Source: Planococcus citreus
GTDB lineage: Bacteria; Bacillota; Bacilli; Bacillales_A; Planococcaceae
Direction: 5' to 3'
DNA length: 64,000 bases
Assembly: GCF_003664125.1 (NCBI RefSeq)
Contig: NZ_RCCP01000004.1
Coordinates: forward strand, 124,001 to 188,000
Part shown: one piece after another, positions 7,541 through 16,801 of the stretch
Layout of the letters: each line of letters opens with the position of its first letter
Numbering within the stretch: position 1 is the first letter of the stretch
The notes under the pieces: generated by a model
Databases searched by the model: none
Seen by the model: the letters and a program-made list of their open reading frames with translations, nothing else
Told to the model about the DNA's origin: nothing
Program-made: the position numbers and the translations under genes

Positions 7541-8611
7541 CTAGTTGGCGGTTCCCGGATAAAAGCTGTCGATTTCAAAGCGCCCCGAGCCGGGCAGGCT
7601 TTCGAGCAGATCCGGGCCGAACAATGCGGCGGGGGTCCAACTGCCGCCTGGGTAGTCGCCTGACAGTAAGCGCTCTGTCACTTCCAGTGCGCCGTAAACG
7701 GTCAGGTCATAGACGTTCGCGGTATCGATTCGGCACGTCTTGACGACACCGTCTGCATTTTTGGCTTGTCCCCAAATGTACGCAGTGCTTCCGGCGCGCT
7801 CTTCCTGATCTGGCCCTTGTACGCGTCGCTCGATCCATTTCAGCAAGGGCTGCTTCACTTTTTCAGAAGACAGCAAAGGGCTCGCTGCATTCATGAGCAG
7901 TGCCGCTTTGGCAGCAGGTTTCGGTGTCGGAATCCACGCCGTAATATTGGGGATGCCGGTGGTGTAATAAGCAGTAGCCACATCACCCCAGGGAATCGCC
8001 ATGGCGGATTTTTGGCCGCGCCCGAAATCGATCACCCGCTGGTGCTTGCCGATCGCGACAGCGGTCAGCTGCCCATCTTTGCGGATGATATTGCCTCCGC
8101 CTAGCCCTTCGACCATCGTCTTCATCGTGCCTGGAGAGATGCCGGAATCCGAATCGAAACCAAGTGCGAGCTCGACGGCATCGGGTAATGCTTGTTTCAA
8201 CTTCAGGGCGGTGCAATCGGTAGGGATGACATCGAAGCCCACTCCGGAACATAAAATGATATTTTTCTTTTGCGCTTCTTTGTGCAAAGAGTGGGTATGT
8301 TCGAACACACTGATCTCCCCAGTGATGTCGAGATAATGGGCGCCGGCTTCCAAGCAGGCGTGGATCATCGGTTTGCTGGTCTTTTCGAATGGGCCGGCGC
8401 AATGCAGCACGAGATCGATGCCCTTTAAATGCTCAGCTGTCTGGTTATTCAATTCGAAAATGCGAAATTCCAAGCCGAGTTCTTCGGCGATCGGCTGCAC
8501 TTTTTCTTTGCTGCGCCCAGCTAGGACCGGGCGCAATCCGCGTTCGACTGCTTCTTGTGCGATCAACTTTCCTGTATAGCCTGTCGCTCCGTACAATAGC
8601 CATGTAGTCAT
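7541..8611 (-). CDS. Saccharopine dehydrogenase-like NAD(P)-binding protein (trans-acting enoyl reductase type)
   Basis: A 356-residue protein that opens with LLYGATGYTGKLIAQEA, the N-terminal Rossmann motif of the saccharopine dehydrogenase/YegS-like enoyl-reductase group. It continues with HCAGPFEKTSKPMIHACLEAG and YLDITGE, both typical of that family. It is too short for a lysine-pathway saccharopine dehydrogenase and has no lysine genes nearby, so the substrate is unknown. I placed the start at 8611 (MTTWLLYG) because GAGGAGA lies 9 bases upstream. An upstream in-frame ATG at 8656 lacks such a site. It is convergent with the element A region. Confidence 0.82.
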   Translation of the reverse strand: MTTWLLYGATGYTGKLIAQEAVERGLRPVLAGRSKEKVQPIAEELGLEFRIFELNNQTAEHLKGIDLVLHCAGPFEKTSKPMIHACLEAGAHYLDITGEISVFEHTHSLHKEAQKKNIILCSGVGFDVIPTDCTALKLKQALPDAVELALGFDSDSGISPGTMKTMVEGLGGGNIIRKDGQLTAVAIGKHQRVIDFGRGQKSAMAIPWGDVATAYYTTGIPNITAWIPTPKPAAKAALLMNAASPLLSSEKVKQPLLKWIERRVQGPDQEERAGSTAYIWGQAKNADGVVKTCRIDTANVYDLTVYGALEVTERLLSGDYPGGSWTPAALFGPDLLESLPGSGRFEIDSFYPGTAN

Positions 8612-8728
8612 TGTTATGGTCTCCTCGTTATTCGGCATCTTTCTTGTGTTCTTCAATAAGCAGGAAATTCCTGTCTCTTTCTTGAAACTAATAAGAACAA
8701 CTTTCCAATTGAAAATACGAACAAACGT

Positions 8729-8758
8729 TTGATTTTAGTTGCGCCAGTCATGTAGAAT
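8729..8758 (+). promoter_or_regulatory. Sigma-A promoter of the intracellular protease gene
   Basis: -35 TTGATT (8729-8734), 18-base spacer, -10 TAGAAT (8753-8758), 31 bases before the start codon. A perfect 10-base palindrome CAAACGTTTG (8722-8731) overlaps the -35 and might be an operator. Confidence 0.55.
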
Positions 8759-8788
8759 GAAGGAAATGATCTGAAGGAGGAATTTTCG

Positions 8789-9778
8789 ATGAAAAATATT
8801 CATTTGATTCCATACCGCGTTGAACAAGTGACGGCCGCACCGCCGCGCATCCCGGAAGGCGTACGGATGATCCAGGCTCCTGAAGTGTGGGAGAATGCCG
8901 AACACGGCAAAGGCAACGTGGTCGCCGTACTGGATACAGGCTGTCAGACCGATCACCCCGATCTGGAGGCGCGAATTGTGGGCGGACGAAACTTCACGCA
9001 TGATGACGGAGGGGACCCAGAACGATTCGAGGATTATAACGGGCATGGCACCCACGTCGCCGGGACGATCGCCGCTTCCTTAAGAGACGAGGATGGCGTA
9101 GTGGGCGTAGCGCCGCTTGCTGATCTGCTCGTTGTCAAAGTACTCGATAAAGAAGGCAGCGGCAGCTATGAAGGAATCATTGGAGGCATTCATTATGCCA
9201 TCGATTGGCGCGGTCCGGAAGGGCAAAAGACGACGGTCATTTCGATGTCGCTTGGCGGCCCTGAAGACCACCCTGAATTGTACGAAGCCGTGAAACGGGC
9301 GGTGGATGCTGGGATTCCGGTTATCTGTGCAGCTGGAAATGAAGGAGACGATGCGCATGATACCGACGAATTCGCCTACCCTGGCGCGTACGGCGAAGTC
9401 ATTCAAGTCGGCGCTGTCGATTTCGACCGGCGCATTGCACCGTTCAGCAATACCAATAACGAGATCGATCTTGTAGCGCCGGGCATCAATATCTATTCGA
9501 CTTACTTGGAAGGGAAATATGCCAGTCTGTCCGGCACTTCGATGGCGACGCCGCATGTGTCGGGAGCCTTGGCATTGATCCGCAATATTTCCGAGCGTGA
9601 CTTCGACCGGGAGCTGACAGAGGCGGAATTGTATGCGCAGCTTGTCCGGCGCACGATTCCACTTGGTTATCCGAAAACCGCGGAAGGCAATGGTTTATTG
9701 GCGCTCGACATCCTCAATAAATTCGAACAATTGTTCAAGATTCTCAGCAATTCTTATGCTAATGGATTGGACCGGTAA
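8789..9778 (+). CDS. ispA: Intracellular subtilisin-type serine protease
   Basis: A 329-residue S8 protease with catalytic D49 (VLDTG), H86 (NGHGTHVAGT) and S251 (GTSMATPH); the oxyanion residue is N184 (AAGNEG). There is no signal peptide. The N-terminus carries LIPY at residues 6-9. In Bacillus intracellular subtilisins this short propeptide motif folds back over the active site and keeps the enzyme inactive until cleaved. Overall layout matches IspA of B. subtilis, the main cytoplasmic protease of late growth. Strong AAGGAGGA before ATG 8789. It is a single-gene unit ending at a terminator. Confidence 0.94.
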   Translation: MKNIHLIPYRVEQVTAAPPRIPEGVRMIQAPEVWENAEHGKGNVVAVLDTGCQTDHPDLEARIVGGRNFTHDDGGDPERFEDYNGHGTHVAGTIAASLRDEDGVVGVAPLADLLVVKVLDKEGSGSYEGIIGGIHYAIDWRGPEGQKTTVISMSLGGPEDHPELYEAVKRAVDAGIPVICAAGNEGDDAHDTDEFAYPGAYGEVIQVGAVDFDRRIAPFSNTNNEIDLVAPGINIYSTYLEGKYASLSGTSMATPHVSGALALIRNISERDFDRELTEAELYAQLVRRTIPLGYPKTAEGNGLLALDILNKFEQLFKILSNSYANGLDR

Positions 9779-9790
9779 CTGAAACCATTC

Positions 9791-9824
9791 AAAAACCCCC
9801 AGACACAAAGTCTGGGGGTTTTCT
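9791..9824. terminator. ispA terminator, probably bidirectional
   Basis: 11-bp stem (AACCCCCAGAC with its complement) around ACAAA, with A5 on the left and T4 on the right. It also lies just past the stop of the converging 68-residue gene. Confidence 0.88.
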
Positions 9825-9829
9825 TGCAT

Positions 9830-10036
9830 TTAATCCATCACTGATTTATCCGTTTTCCGCTGCTCTTCAATCCACCACTCAATGTGGTTTTCGTCGAACA
9901 GGATCATATCGCCATAAGGCCGGGCATGCGGAATTGTTCGTTCCGACAGGAGCTGCTGAATCTGCTCTTCTGTCATGGGGCAACTTCGCTGCTCCAGATA
10001 TTCGAGCAATTTCGGTATTCCCTGGATCTTCCCCAT
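9830..10036 (-). CDS. Small protein of unknown function (68 aa), possibly DNA-binding
   Basis: A short gene with a very good ribosome site (GGGAGGTG seven bases before ATG), so I consider it real. The protein is mostly helical and hydrophilic. Its C-terminal part (MILFDENHIEWWIEEQR) resembles the last helix of excisionase-type MerR-like domains, in which a sequence of this shape ends a small winged helix. That resemblance is weak and no function is assigned. It converges on ispA and shares its terminator. Confidence 0.72.
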   Translation of the reverse strand: MGKIQGIPKLLEYLEQRSCPMTEEQIQQLLSERTIPHARPYGDMILFDENHIEWWIEEQRKTDKSVMD

Positions 10037-10285
10037 TTAATCACCTCCCACAAAATCTTCCTTGCAGAAGCAAAGAAAATTCAGTACGAGTTATTAAACG
10101 GTTTGCTGAAGATTCTATTCCCATATTTTCTAGAGGTTAATCCTAAAAAATGAAAAACTTTTAAAGCACAAAGTGGAACGGGGCAAACTCCTCCCGCTCG
10201 CTGCGCGAATATGTTAGAATTTCCCCATATGTTAAAAACTATGTAAGGCAGTAAAAGTGCTTTTAAGAAGAGAAGGTGCAGATAG

Positions 10286-11089
10286 ATGAAAGTCGGAATA
10301 GATGCGGGCGGGACACTGATCAAGGTGGCCTATACCGATGGGGGCCCGATTCATTTTGCAAAATACCCGATTGCTGAAATCAGTTTGGTAGCGGAGTGGA
10401 TCAACGGGCTTTCGGCTAGTGAAGTATGTTTGACCGGCGGTAAATCAGGTGTGCTTGCGTCGCTGCTGGAGAAATCCGTCCAGGAAATGGTGGAATTTGA
10501 AGCGACTCATTTGGGCGTCCAAGTCTTGCTTGAACGCATGGGGCTTCACGAGGAAGCTTATTTGGTCACCAATGTCGGAACCGGCACGTCAATCCACTGC
10601 GTGCAGGATAATACGCAGGAGCGTCTCGGCGGTACCGGAATCGGGGGCGGCACGCTGATCGGCCTCAGCCATTTACTGACGGGGATCACCAGCTTCGATG
10701 AAATCGTTGAACACGCGAAGCGCGGATCGCGTGAACGCATCGATTTGAAAGTGAAACATATCTATGAGGGCAAAGAGCCGCCGATTTCGGGTGAGTTGAC
10801 TGCCAGTAATTTTGGGCAAGACCTGTTCTCCATTTCACATGAATTGTCGAAAGAGGAACTGCTTGCAACAGTCATCGGATTGGTCGGTGAAACGGTCAGC
10901 ACAGTCAGTGTTCATGCAGCGCGCCAATGCCGCAGTTCGACGATTGTCTATATCGGGTCTTCATTCAGCGACAATGCCCTTTTGAAAGAAGTTGTCACAA
11001 GCTACACCATTCTGCGTGGCTCGACGCCGTTGTTCCCGGATAACGGCGAATATTCCGGCGCAGTCGGGGCTTTATCTGTTTTGGAATAA
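10286..11089 (+). CDS. coaW: Type II pantothenate kinase
   Basis: A 267-residue kinase of the ASKHA fold with the N-terminal phosphate loop GIDAGGTLIKVAY, NVGTGTSIH in the centre, GGGTLIGL, and the C-terminal IVYIGSSFSDNALL. It closely follows the S. aureus CoaW pattern from end to end. It phosphorylates pantothenate in the first step of coenzyme A synthesis; type II enzymes are typically not inhibited by CoA. AGAAGGTG precedes ATG 10286. It is a single-gene unit with its own bidirectional terminator. Confidence 0.94.
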   Translation: MKVGIDAGGTLIKVAYTDGGPIHFAKYPIAEISLVAEWINGLSASEVCLTGGKSGVLASLLEKSVQEMVEFEATHLGVQVLLERMGLHEEAYLVTNVGTGTSIHCVQDNTQERLGGTGIGGGTLIGLSHLLTGITSFDEIVEHAKRGSRERIDLKVKHIYEGKEPPISGELTASNFGQDLFSISHELSKEELLATVIGLVGETVSTVSVHAARQCRSSTIVYIGSSFSDNALLKEVVTSYTILRGSTPLFPDNGEYSGAVGALSVLE

Positions 11090-11119
11090 AAAAAGAGCAT
11101 CAGCCTTGATGCTCTTTTT
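11088..11119. terminator. Bidirectional terminator between coaW and the nitroreductase gene
   Basis: 10-bp stem AGAGCATCA.. with its complement, 3-base loop, A-rich on the left and T5 on the right. It serves both convergent genes. Confidence 0.88.
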
Positions 11120-11124
11120 CTTCG

Positions 11125-11682
11125 TTATTGATCGATGATTTCCAGCTTTTCGCGAATATCGGTGCGGGCTTGTTTTTCCGGCACGTGGGCAGGGTAGCCC
11201 ATCATCATGGTCGCAACGATTTTTTCGCCTGGTTGGACCCCGATGGCTTCACGGAAGACGGGGCTGTAAATCCAGTCGTTCGAACGCCAAATCATGCCGA
11301 TGCCACGTTGCCAAGCAGCCAATTGGAAGTTTTGCAGCATGGAACTAAGCGCACCGTAATCTTCATCGAAGCGTCGCTGACGCGGGTCGACTGGCATGAT
11401 GGCGACCAAATGGAGCGGGATGTCACGGAAATACTGAGCTTTATTGAGCGCTTTTTGCGGAATATCGCCATCCGGTGTTTTCATCGAATCGAGGAATGCT
11501 TGGACGAATTTTTCTTTGCCGGCGCCGGCATAGAGCTGGAAGCGCCAAGGTTCGTTCACTTTATGGTTAGGTGCCCATTTGGCGATATTCAGCAAGTCGA
11601 TGATCTCTTCGACATCGACAGCGTCTGGTTTGAATTTTTTGATCGATCTTCTTTCCACGATCAATTGATCAATCGGATTCAT
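11125..11682 (-). CDS. Nitroreductase family protein
   Basis: A 185-residue FMN-dependent oxidoreductase of the nitroreductase fold. The FMN-phosphate motif ERRSIKKFKPD lies near residue 11. AKWAPNHKVNEPWRF follows, then GIGMIWRSN, and a C-terminal MMMGYPA. It resembles the single-domain YdjA/YfkO-like group. The physiological substrate is unknown. The start could be ATG 11682 or the TTG just before it; AGGAGAGG lies 9 bases before the ATG. It converges on coaW. Confidence 0.88.
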   Translation of the reverse strand: MNPIDQLIVERRSIKKFKPDAVDVEEIIDLLNIAKWAPNHKVNEPWRFQLYAGAGKEKFVQAFLDSMKTPDGDIPQKALNKAQYFRDIPLHLVAIMPVDPRQRRFDEDYGALSSMLQNFQLAAWQRGIGMIWRSNDWIYSPVFREAIGVQPGEKIVATMMMGYPAHVPEKQARTDIREKLEIIDQ

Positions 11683-11887
11683 CAATTTGAACCTCTCCTA
11701 TCCTTTAAATGCCTTCGGTTAAATCCTACCACGAATGGCGAAAATCGTGTTGAAAATGACATATTGCCCGATTTGAATTGTGCAACTTCTTGGTAAAATA
11801 TAAACAGAGGCAATAGGTTGATTAAGATATTTTGAAATTATTACCATTATAGAAAACAGGAAATTATATAAGCAAGGAGTGATTCGG

Positions 11888-13282
11888 ATGAAGAAAGCCG
11901 TGGTCATTGGTGGAGGGATTACAGGCCTTTCCGCCATACATTATTTAGAGCGGATGAAAAAGCAGTACGGGCTCGAGTTGGAATTGGAGCTTGTTGAAAA
12001 AGATGAGGAGCTGGGCGGGAAGATCCGCACGGTAAAAAAAGAGGGCTTTACGATGGAGGTAGGGGCGGATTCCATCGTCGCGAGACATGCCAGCGTATTG
12101 CCGCTCGTTGAAGAGCTTGGGCTTGAAGAACAGATGGTCTACAATGGGACCGGCATTTCTTATTTGTATACTGACAATCAATTGCATGCCATCCCAAAAG
12201 ATACAGTATTCGGCATCCCGATGGACCGCGAAGCGCTGTTTAGTTCGACGCTCGTGTCACAGCAGGGAAAAGAGCGGGCGATGCAAGATTTTGAGACCGC
12301 AAACGACCGTTTTACGAAAGACAGCTCAATCGGGGAATTCCTGGAAGCGTTTCTCGGCAAAGAATTGGTGGACCGCCAGATTGCGCCTGTCTTGTCCGGC
12401 GTTTATTCGGGTTCATTGCGAGAATTGACCTTAGCGTCCACCTTGCCGTATTTAATCGATTATAAAAATGACTACGGCAGCATCATCAAAGGGTTCGAAG
12501 CGCATAAGGAAACCTTCCAAGGTGCAGCGAACAAGAAATTCATTTCATTCGACGGAGGGATGGCGGCTTTGATCGACCGCCTCGAAGAACAGATGGAAAC
12601 GGCTCTCGTCCGAAAAGGCGTCGAGACGAACTCGTTGGAGAAGCGAGACGGACGCTATAAATTAGGCTTTTCAGACGGCACATCGAGCGAGGCGGATTTC
12701 ATCGTGTTGGCGATTCCGCACCAGCAAGCCCAAGCATTGGTGAAAGACGACACGCTTGATGAGGAATTTGGCCAATTGATCAACTCATCGTTGATCAGCG
12801 TGTATCTGGGATACGACTTGCCAGACGAACAATTGCCGGCGGATGGCACCGGCTTTATCGTGTCGGAAGGCAGCGACCTGGCGTGCAATGCCTGCACCTG
12901 GACGAGCCGCAAATGGCCGCATACCTCCGCGCAGCAAAAATTATTGGTGCGTTTGTTCTATAAGAGCACAAACCCGCTATTCGCTGAACTGCAAAACAGC
13001 TCGGAGGAACAGGTCGCGGCTATAGCGAAAGCGGATATCCAAAAAAGCCTGGGAATCGAGGAACAGCCCGCTGTCGTTGAAATCACGCCGTGGAATGAGC
13101 TCATGCCGAACTATCATATGGGCCATAAAACGGCGGTCATGTCGCTTGAAGCGCGTCTAGCTGGTGGCTATCCGGGCGTCTATCTGGCCGGCTCTTCCTA
13201 TTACGGGGTTGGCATCGGCGCTTGCATCCAAAACGGCAAAGACCTGGCGCAAAAAATCGCACAAGCAATGGGAGAAAGATAG
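11888..13282 (+). CDS. cgoX: Coproporphyrinogen III oxidase / protoporphyrinogen oxidase (HemY type)
   Basis: A 464-residue FAD enzyme with the dinucleotide motif VVIGGGITGLSA at the N-terminus, ELGGKIRT and the monotopic amine-oxidase-like layout of HemY. In Gram-positive bacteria this protein oxidises coproporphyrinogen III to coproporphyrin III in the coproporphyrin-dependent haem route, hence the name CgoX. The C-terminal GVYLAGSSYYGVGIGACIQ is the second FAD-contact block. hemEH do not accompany it here, unlike in B. subtilis. GGAG upstream of ATG 11888 decides the start over the GTG at 11879. Confidence 0.93.
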   Translation: MKKAVVIGGGITGLSAIHYLERMKKQYGLELELELVEKDEELGGKIRTVKKEGFTMEVGADSIVARHASVLPLVEELGLEEQMVYNGTGISYLYTDNQLHAIPKDTVFGIPMDREALFSSTLVSQQGKERAMQDFETANDRFTKDSSIGEFLEAFLGKELVDRQIAPVLSGVYSGSLRELTLASTLPYLIDYKNDYGSIIKGFEAHKETFQGAANKKFISFDGGMAALIDRLEEQMETALVRKGVETNSLEKRDGRYKLGFSDGTSSEADFIVLAIPHQQAQALVKDDTLDEEFGQLINSSLISVYLGYDLPDEQLPADGTGFIVSEGSDLACNACTWTSRKWPHTSAQQKLLVRLFYKSTNPLFAELQNSSEEQVAAIAKADIQKSLGIEEQPAVVEITPWNELMPNYHMGHKTAVMSLEARLAGGYPGVYLAGSSYYGVGIGACIQNGKDLAQKIAQAMGER

Positions 13283-13311
13283 AAAAAACAAAAATACTTG
13301 CATCAACACGC

Positions 13312-13345
13312 AAAAAAGCTCCGGAAAAATTCCGGAGCTTTTTTA
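13312..13345. terminator. Bidirectional terminator between cgoX and the LysM gene
   Basis: Stem AAAGCTCCGGAA with its complement around an A-rich loop, A6 on the left and T6 on the right. Confidence 0.92.
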
Positions 13346-13354
13346 TATGCCGTA

Positions 13355-14392
13355 TTATCTCATGGCGTTAAGTCGTTTGTAGCTGTCGAAATGCTTGCCC
13401 CAATAGCTGTCGTTGAGGCTGGTGATTTGGACGCGGTCCCCGCCGGCATGGATGAAACTATTGTTGCCGACGTAGATACCGACGTGGGAAATCCCTGGGC
13501 GGTACGTATTTTTGAAGAATACCAAGTCTCCCGGTTGCGGAGAGCTGACTGTAAATGAACTTGCGTAATAGCCGATTGTGTTCGTGCGCGGGATCGTGAT
13601 GCCTGCGCGGTTGTAGACATAGTACAAATAGCCGCTGCAGTCGAAGCCGCTTGAAGTAGTGCCGCCCCATGCATAAGGAACTCCGAGCTGCGTGCGTGCG
13701 ATAGAGAGCACTTGCCCGGCTTTTGAAGAAGAAGCCGGATTGGAAACTTGAACAGGCGAAGGAACAGGAGTCGCGCCTCCTTGGATTTTCAGCACTTGGC
13801 CAACGTGGATATTGCTTGTGCTCAAATTATTCCAGCTCATCAATTGCGCAACGGAAACTTTATGGCTTCTGGAAATCTTGCTGAGCGTGTCGCCTGAGAC
13901 AACACGGTATGTAGTCGTATTGGCTTGTGCTGGCGGTGCAGCGGGGGCCGGTGAAGGCGAAGCAATGACGGCTGATGCCGTGCCGCTAACTTTCAACTTC
14001 TGTCCGATGCGGATAGTGGAGTTGCTCAAATTGTTCAATTGCTGGATTTTTGCGACCGATGTGGAGTGTGCCTTGGCAACTTTATAAAGAGTATCACCGG
14101 CTTTGACAGTATAAGTGCTAGTCTTTGCGGCAGCTGGTGCGGCCGGGGCGGATGGCGCCGGAGTGCTCGCTGCAGCTGGTGAGGTCAAGCGCAGCACTTG
14201 GTTTGGATAGATGGCATCCGTGCTCAGGCGATTCCATGTTTTCAAGTTGGCAACAGATACATCGTTGCTTGAAGCTACTTTCCATAATGTGTCGCCTGGT
14301 TTGATTTTGTACGAACTTGCTTCTGTATCCGCAGCCCCTAGTGCCAAAGATAGGACTCCTGCCGTGATTGCCATGCCGATCAGCTTCTTCAT
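13355..14392 (-). CDS. Secreted LysM x3 - NlpC/P60 peptidoglycan endopeptidase
   Basis: A 345-residue wall hydrolase. It has a signal peptide (residues 1-26, MKKLIGMAITAGVLSLALG, cleaved near ADTEA/S). Three LysM repeats follow at about 28-69, 93-135 and 161-203, joined by Pro/Ala/Ser linkers. A C-terminal NlpC/P60 domain (about 224-345) has the catalytic C252 (GFDCSGYL), H303 (ISHVGIYVG) and H315. The layout matches LytE/LytF/CwlS of B. subtilis, D,L-endopeptidases that cut stem peptides during growth and separation. AAAGGGG fits ATG 14392 better than the ATG six bases upstream. Confidence 0.94.
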   Translation of the reverse strand: MKKLIGMAITAGVLSLALGAADTEASSYKIKPGDTLWKVASSNDVSVANLKTWNRLSTDAIYPNQVLRLTSPAAASTPAPSAPAAPAAAKTSTYTVKAGDTLYKVAKAHSTSVAKIQQLNNLSNSTIRIGQKLKVSGTASAVIASPSPAPAAPPAQANTTTYRVVSGDTLSKISRSHKVSVAQLMSWNNLSTSNIHVGQVLKIQGGATPVPSPVQVSNPASSSKAGQVLSIARTQLGVPYAWGGTTSSGFDCSGYLYYVYNRAGITIPRTNTIGYYASSFTVSSPQPGDLVFFKNTYRPGISHVGIYVGNNSFIHAGGDRVQITSLNDSYWGKHFDSYKRLNAMR

Positions 14393-14691
14393 GCTCATTC
14401 CCCTTTTGGTTTCTGCAACTTAATTTGCGTATGCAATTTTCTTTAAGTGTATTCAGTTTCAAGAATATAGGCAATAAGTTTTATATTACATTTGTGTTAC
14501 AAAAATCTAAAGGCTTAATTTACAGTTTTATTTTGCCTATAAAAATAATAATGGTAAAAATTCCTTCTAGTCTATTAGATGTGGCTCATAACAAGCTATT
14601 CCTAAAACAATTGTTGAAATATTTATTCTAATCTGACATCATGGAAGTAGTTTGTTGGTGAATCACCATTCAGTAGAGGGAGGAAAAAATA

Positions 14692-16248
14692 ATGTATGCG
14701 ACACTCGGAAGTATATTTGACCATACGGTTTCCCTGCACCCGGAACGTGAAGCGTTTGTCGATTTAAGAAGAAATAAGCGCTGGACGTATGCGCAGTGGC
14801 GGGACGACGTGCACCGCTTGGCGAATGCGCTAACGGCAGCTGGTGTCGCTAAAGGGGACCGCGTTTCCACGTATCTTTTCAATAATCAAGAGTTGGCGAC
14901 TGCATTATTTGCCTGTGCCAAAATTGGCGCAATCTTCAACCCGATCAACTTCCGCCTGAAAGCGGAAGAACTGGCGTTCATCTTAGAAGATGCCAAGCCT
15001 GAAGTGGTGCTGTTCGAAGCAGTGCTAGAAGGCGTCGTACAGACCATTGCGCCGCAGTTTCCGGCGGTTCAGTTCTGGACAATCGATGACAAGACGCCAT
15101 CGTTTGCAAAGAATTATCATGAACAGGTCGCAGGAGCGTCATCGGAAGATCCGGGTGTGGAGTTGGATGAATCGGATACATATGCGATTATGTATACGAG
15201 CGGAACGACTGGCCGCCCGAAAGGCGTCATCCACCGCCACCGCAGCATGGCCGAACAGAGCATGATGTGCATCGCCATGCTCAAAACGACAAAGAATGAT
15301 GTCGGTTTGGTCGCCGCGCCGATGTTCCATTGCGCAGAGTTGCATTGCAACATCATCCCACGCGTCCAGGCGGGGGCATCGAGTATCATCATGCATCAAT
15401 TCGACCCGTTTTTGGCGCTAGATACGATCGAGAAAGAACGAGTGACGGTGATGTTCGCGGTGCCGACGATGTGGAGCATGATTGCCGAAATCGACGGCGT
15501 GCAGCAGAAAGTAAGGAGCTTGACGCGCGGTCTTTACGGCGCGGCCCCGATGGCACCTGTGCTTGTAAAACGTGTCAAAGAGGTGCTTGGCATCGATTTG
15601 ATCCAGGCATATGGGCAGACGGAAATGGGGCCGGCCATCACTTTTTTATCGGAAGAGGACCAGTTGGCGAAAGCAGGCTCTGCCGGACAACCTGCCTATA
15701 ATCACGAAATCCGCGTCGTCCGGCCGAATGAAGACGGCCCGTCAGAACCGGAAGATGTGCTTGCGCCTTTTGAAGTCGGAGAAATCATCGTGCGCGGGCC
15801 GAGCATGATGGCAGGGTATTTCCAACGCGAAGACGCGACAGAAAAAGCGCTTTATAAAGGCTGGTATCATTCGAGTGACTTGGGCTATATGGATGAACAA
15901 GGGTATTTATACGTCGCTGACCGCGTCGATGATATGATTATCAGCGGCGGAGAGAATATCTATCCGCGTGAAGTGGAAGATGCGCTCCATGGCCATGATA
16001 AAGTACAGGATGTCGCAGTGCTTGGCGTCCCAGACGAGAAATGGGGCGAATCGGTGTTGGCTTTTGTGGTCTCGAAAGACCCATCATTGACTGAGCAGGA
16101 TTTGGAAGAATACTGTGTCAATCACGAAAATCTCGCGCGCTACAAGCGCCCGCGCTCGTACCGTTTTGTGGAGGAACTGCCGCGCAATGCTAGCGGAAAG
16201 ATCCAGAAATTCCTGCTGCGCGAACAATATCGAGAACTATCGTCTTGA
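14692..16248 (+). CDS. Acyl-CoA synthetase (AMP-forming), fatty-acid--CoA ligase type
   Basis: A 518-residue ANL-superfamily adenylate-forming ligase. It has the P-loop YTSGTTGRPKGV, the QAYGQTEMGP core motif, the hinge YHSSDLGYMDEQGYLYVADR, and the C-terminal catalytic lysine in PRNASGKIQK. It activates a carboxylic acid, probably a medium or long-chain fatty acid, to its CoA ester. A hotdog thioesterase follows 27 bases later and a TetR regulator after a terminator, suggesting a fatty-acid utilisation cluster. GAGGGAGG precedes ATG 14692. Confidence 0.9.
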   Translation: MYATLGSIFDHTVSLHPEREAFVDLRRNKRWTYAQWRDDVHRLANALTAAGVAKGDRVSTYLFNNQELATALFACAKIGAIFNPINFRLKAEELAFILEDAKPEVVLFEAVLEGVVQTIAPQFPAVQFWTIDDKTPSFAKNYHEQVAGASSEDPGVELDESDTYAIMYTSGTTGRPKGVIHRHRSMAEQSMMCIAMLKTTKNDVGLVAAPMFHCAELHCNIIPRVQAGASSIIMHQFDPFLALDTIEKERVTVMFAVPTMWSMIAEIDGVQQKVRSLTRGLYGAAPMAPVLVKRVKEVLGIDLIQAYGQTEMGPAITFLSEEDQLAKAGSAGQPAYNHEIRVVRPNEDGPSEPEDVLAPFEVGEIIVRGPSMMAGYFQREDATEKALYKGWYHSSDLGYMDEQGYLYVADRVDDMIISGGENIYPREVEDALHGHDKVQDVAVLGVPDEKWGESVLAFVVSKDPSLTEQDLEEYCVNHENLARYKRPRSYRFVEELPRNASGKIQKFLLREQYRELSS

Positions 16249-16275
16249 ATGGGCGATGAGAAAAGAGGGGCAAAT

Positions 16276-16677
16276 ATGGTGAAGATGAAGCCTATGGAAG
16301 AAACGATCATGGGCGTGCTCGGCATCGAGCTGACGGAGCAGTCTGCTGAACGGATTGTCGCGACGATGCCTGTGCATGCAGCGACGCACCAGCCATTCGG
16401 CCTATTACACGGCGGGGCATCGGTGGTTCTCGCAGAGACGGTGGCAAGTTTCGGGACATGGCACGCGATTGACCAGCAAAACGAGATTGCGGTCGGGCTG
16501 GAAATCAACGCCAACCACATACGTGGAAAAAAAGATGGCGTCGTGACAGCCATCGGCACGCCGCTTCATAAAGGGCGCACGACGATGATTTGGGATATTA
16601 AAATCCTGGATGAAGAAGAGCGGCTCATTTGCGTGTCGCGCTGCACGGTAGCGATTGTCCAAAAACCAACTGAATGA
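16276..16677 (+). CDS. PaaI-type hotdog thioesterase
   Basis: A 133-residue single hotdog domain with HQPFGLLHGGASVVLAET, the PaaI/YbgC-group active-site helix. The usual role is hydrolysis of acyl-CoA or hydroxyphenylacetyl-CoA esters, releasing CoA. It follows the acyl-CoA ligase in one transcription unit, so it could recycle misacylated or stuck CoA esters from that enzyme. An ATG abuts the ligase stop at 16249, but AGAGGGG 6 bases before ATG 16276 decides the start. Confidence 0.88.
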   Translation: MVKMKPMEETIMGVLGIELTEQSAERIVATMPVHAATHQPFGLLHGGASVVLAETVASFGTWHAIDQQNEIAVGLEINANHIRGKKDGVVTAIGTPLHKGRTTMIWDIKILDEEERLICVSRCTVAIVQKPTE

Positions 16678-16680
16678 TGG

Positions 16681-16719
16681 CAAAAGGCCGGACCTCGCGC
16701 TGAGGCTCCGGCCTTTTTA
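16681..16719 (+). terminator. Terminator of the ligase-thioesterase unit
   Basis: AAAAGGCCGGA...TCCGGCCTTTTT stem with an imperfect inner part (CCTCGCGCTGAGG). Confidence 0.9.
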
Positions 16720-16732
16720 GCCGCTCCAGAAA

Positions 16733-16761
16733 TTAATTCGTCGAAGCGGCCATGTTATAGT
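16733..16761 (+). promoter_or_regulatory. Sigma-A promoter of the TetR gene
   Basis: TTAATT (16733-16738), 17-base spacer, extended -10 TGTTATAGT (-10 at 16756-16761). The weak -35 is offset by the TGn extension. Confidence 0.55.
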
Positions 16762-16801
16762 GAAAGAACAAGGAATCCGGGGTCCGGAAAGGCTGTGACA
16801 A

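Noticed and set aside
7287..7743. Short plus-strand frames through element A and the end of the saccharopine-dehydrogenase-like gene.
   Set aside because: Arg/Ser-rich shadows of inverted repeats and of the real minus-strand gene, without ribosome sites.
8722..8731. Perfect palindrome CAAACGTTTG over the ispA -35 as a specific operator.
   Set aside because: Ten-base palindromes occur by chance and no matching regulator is known to me; kept only as a note.
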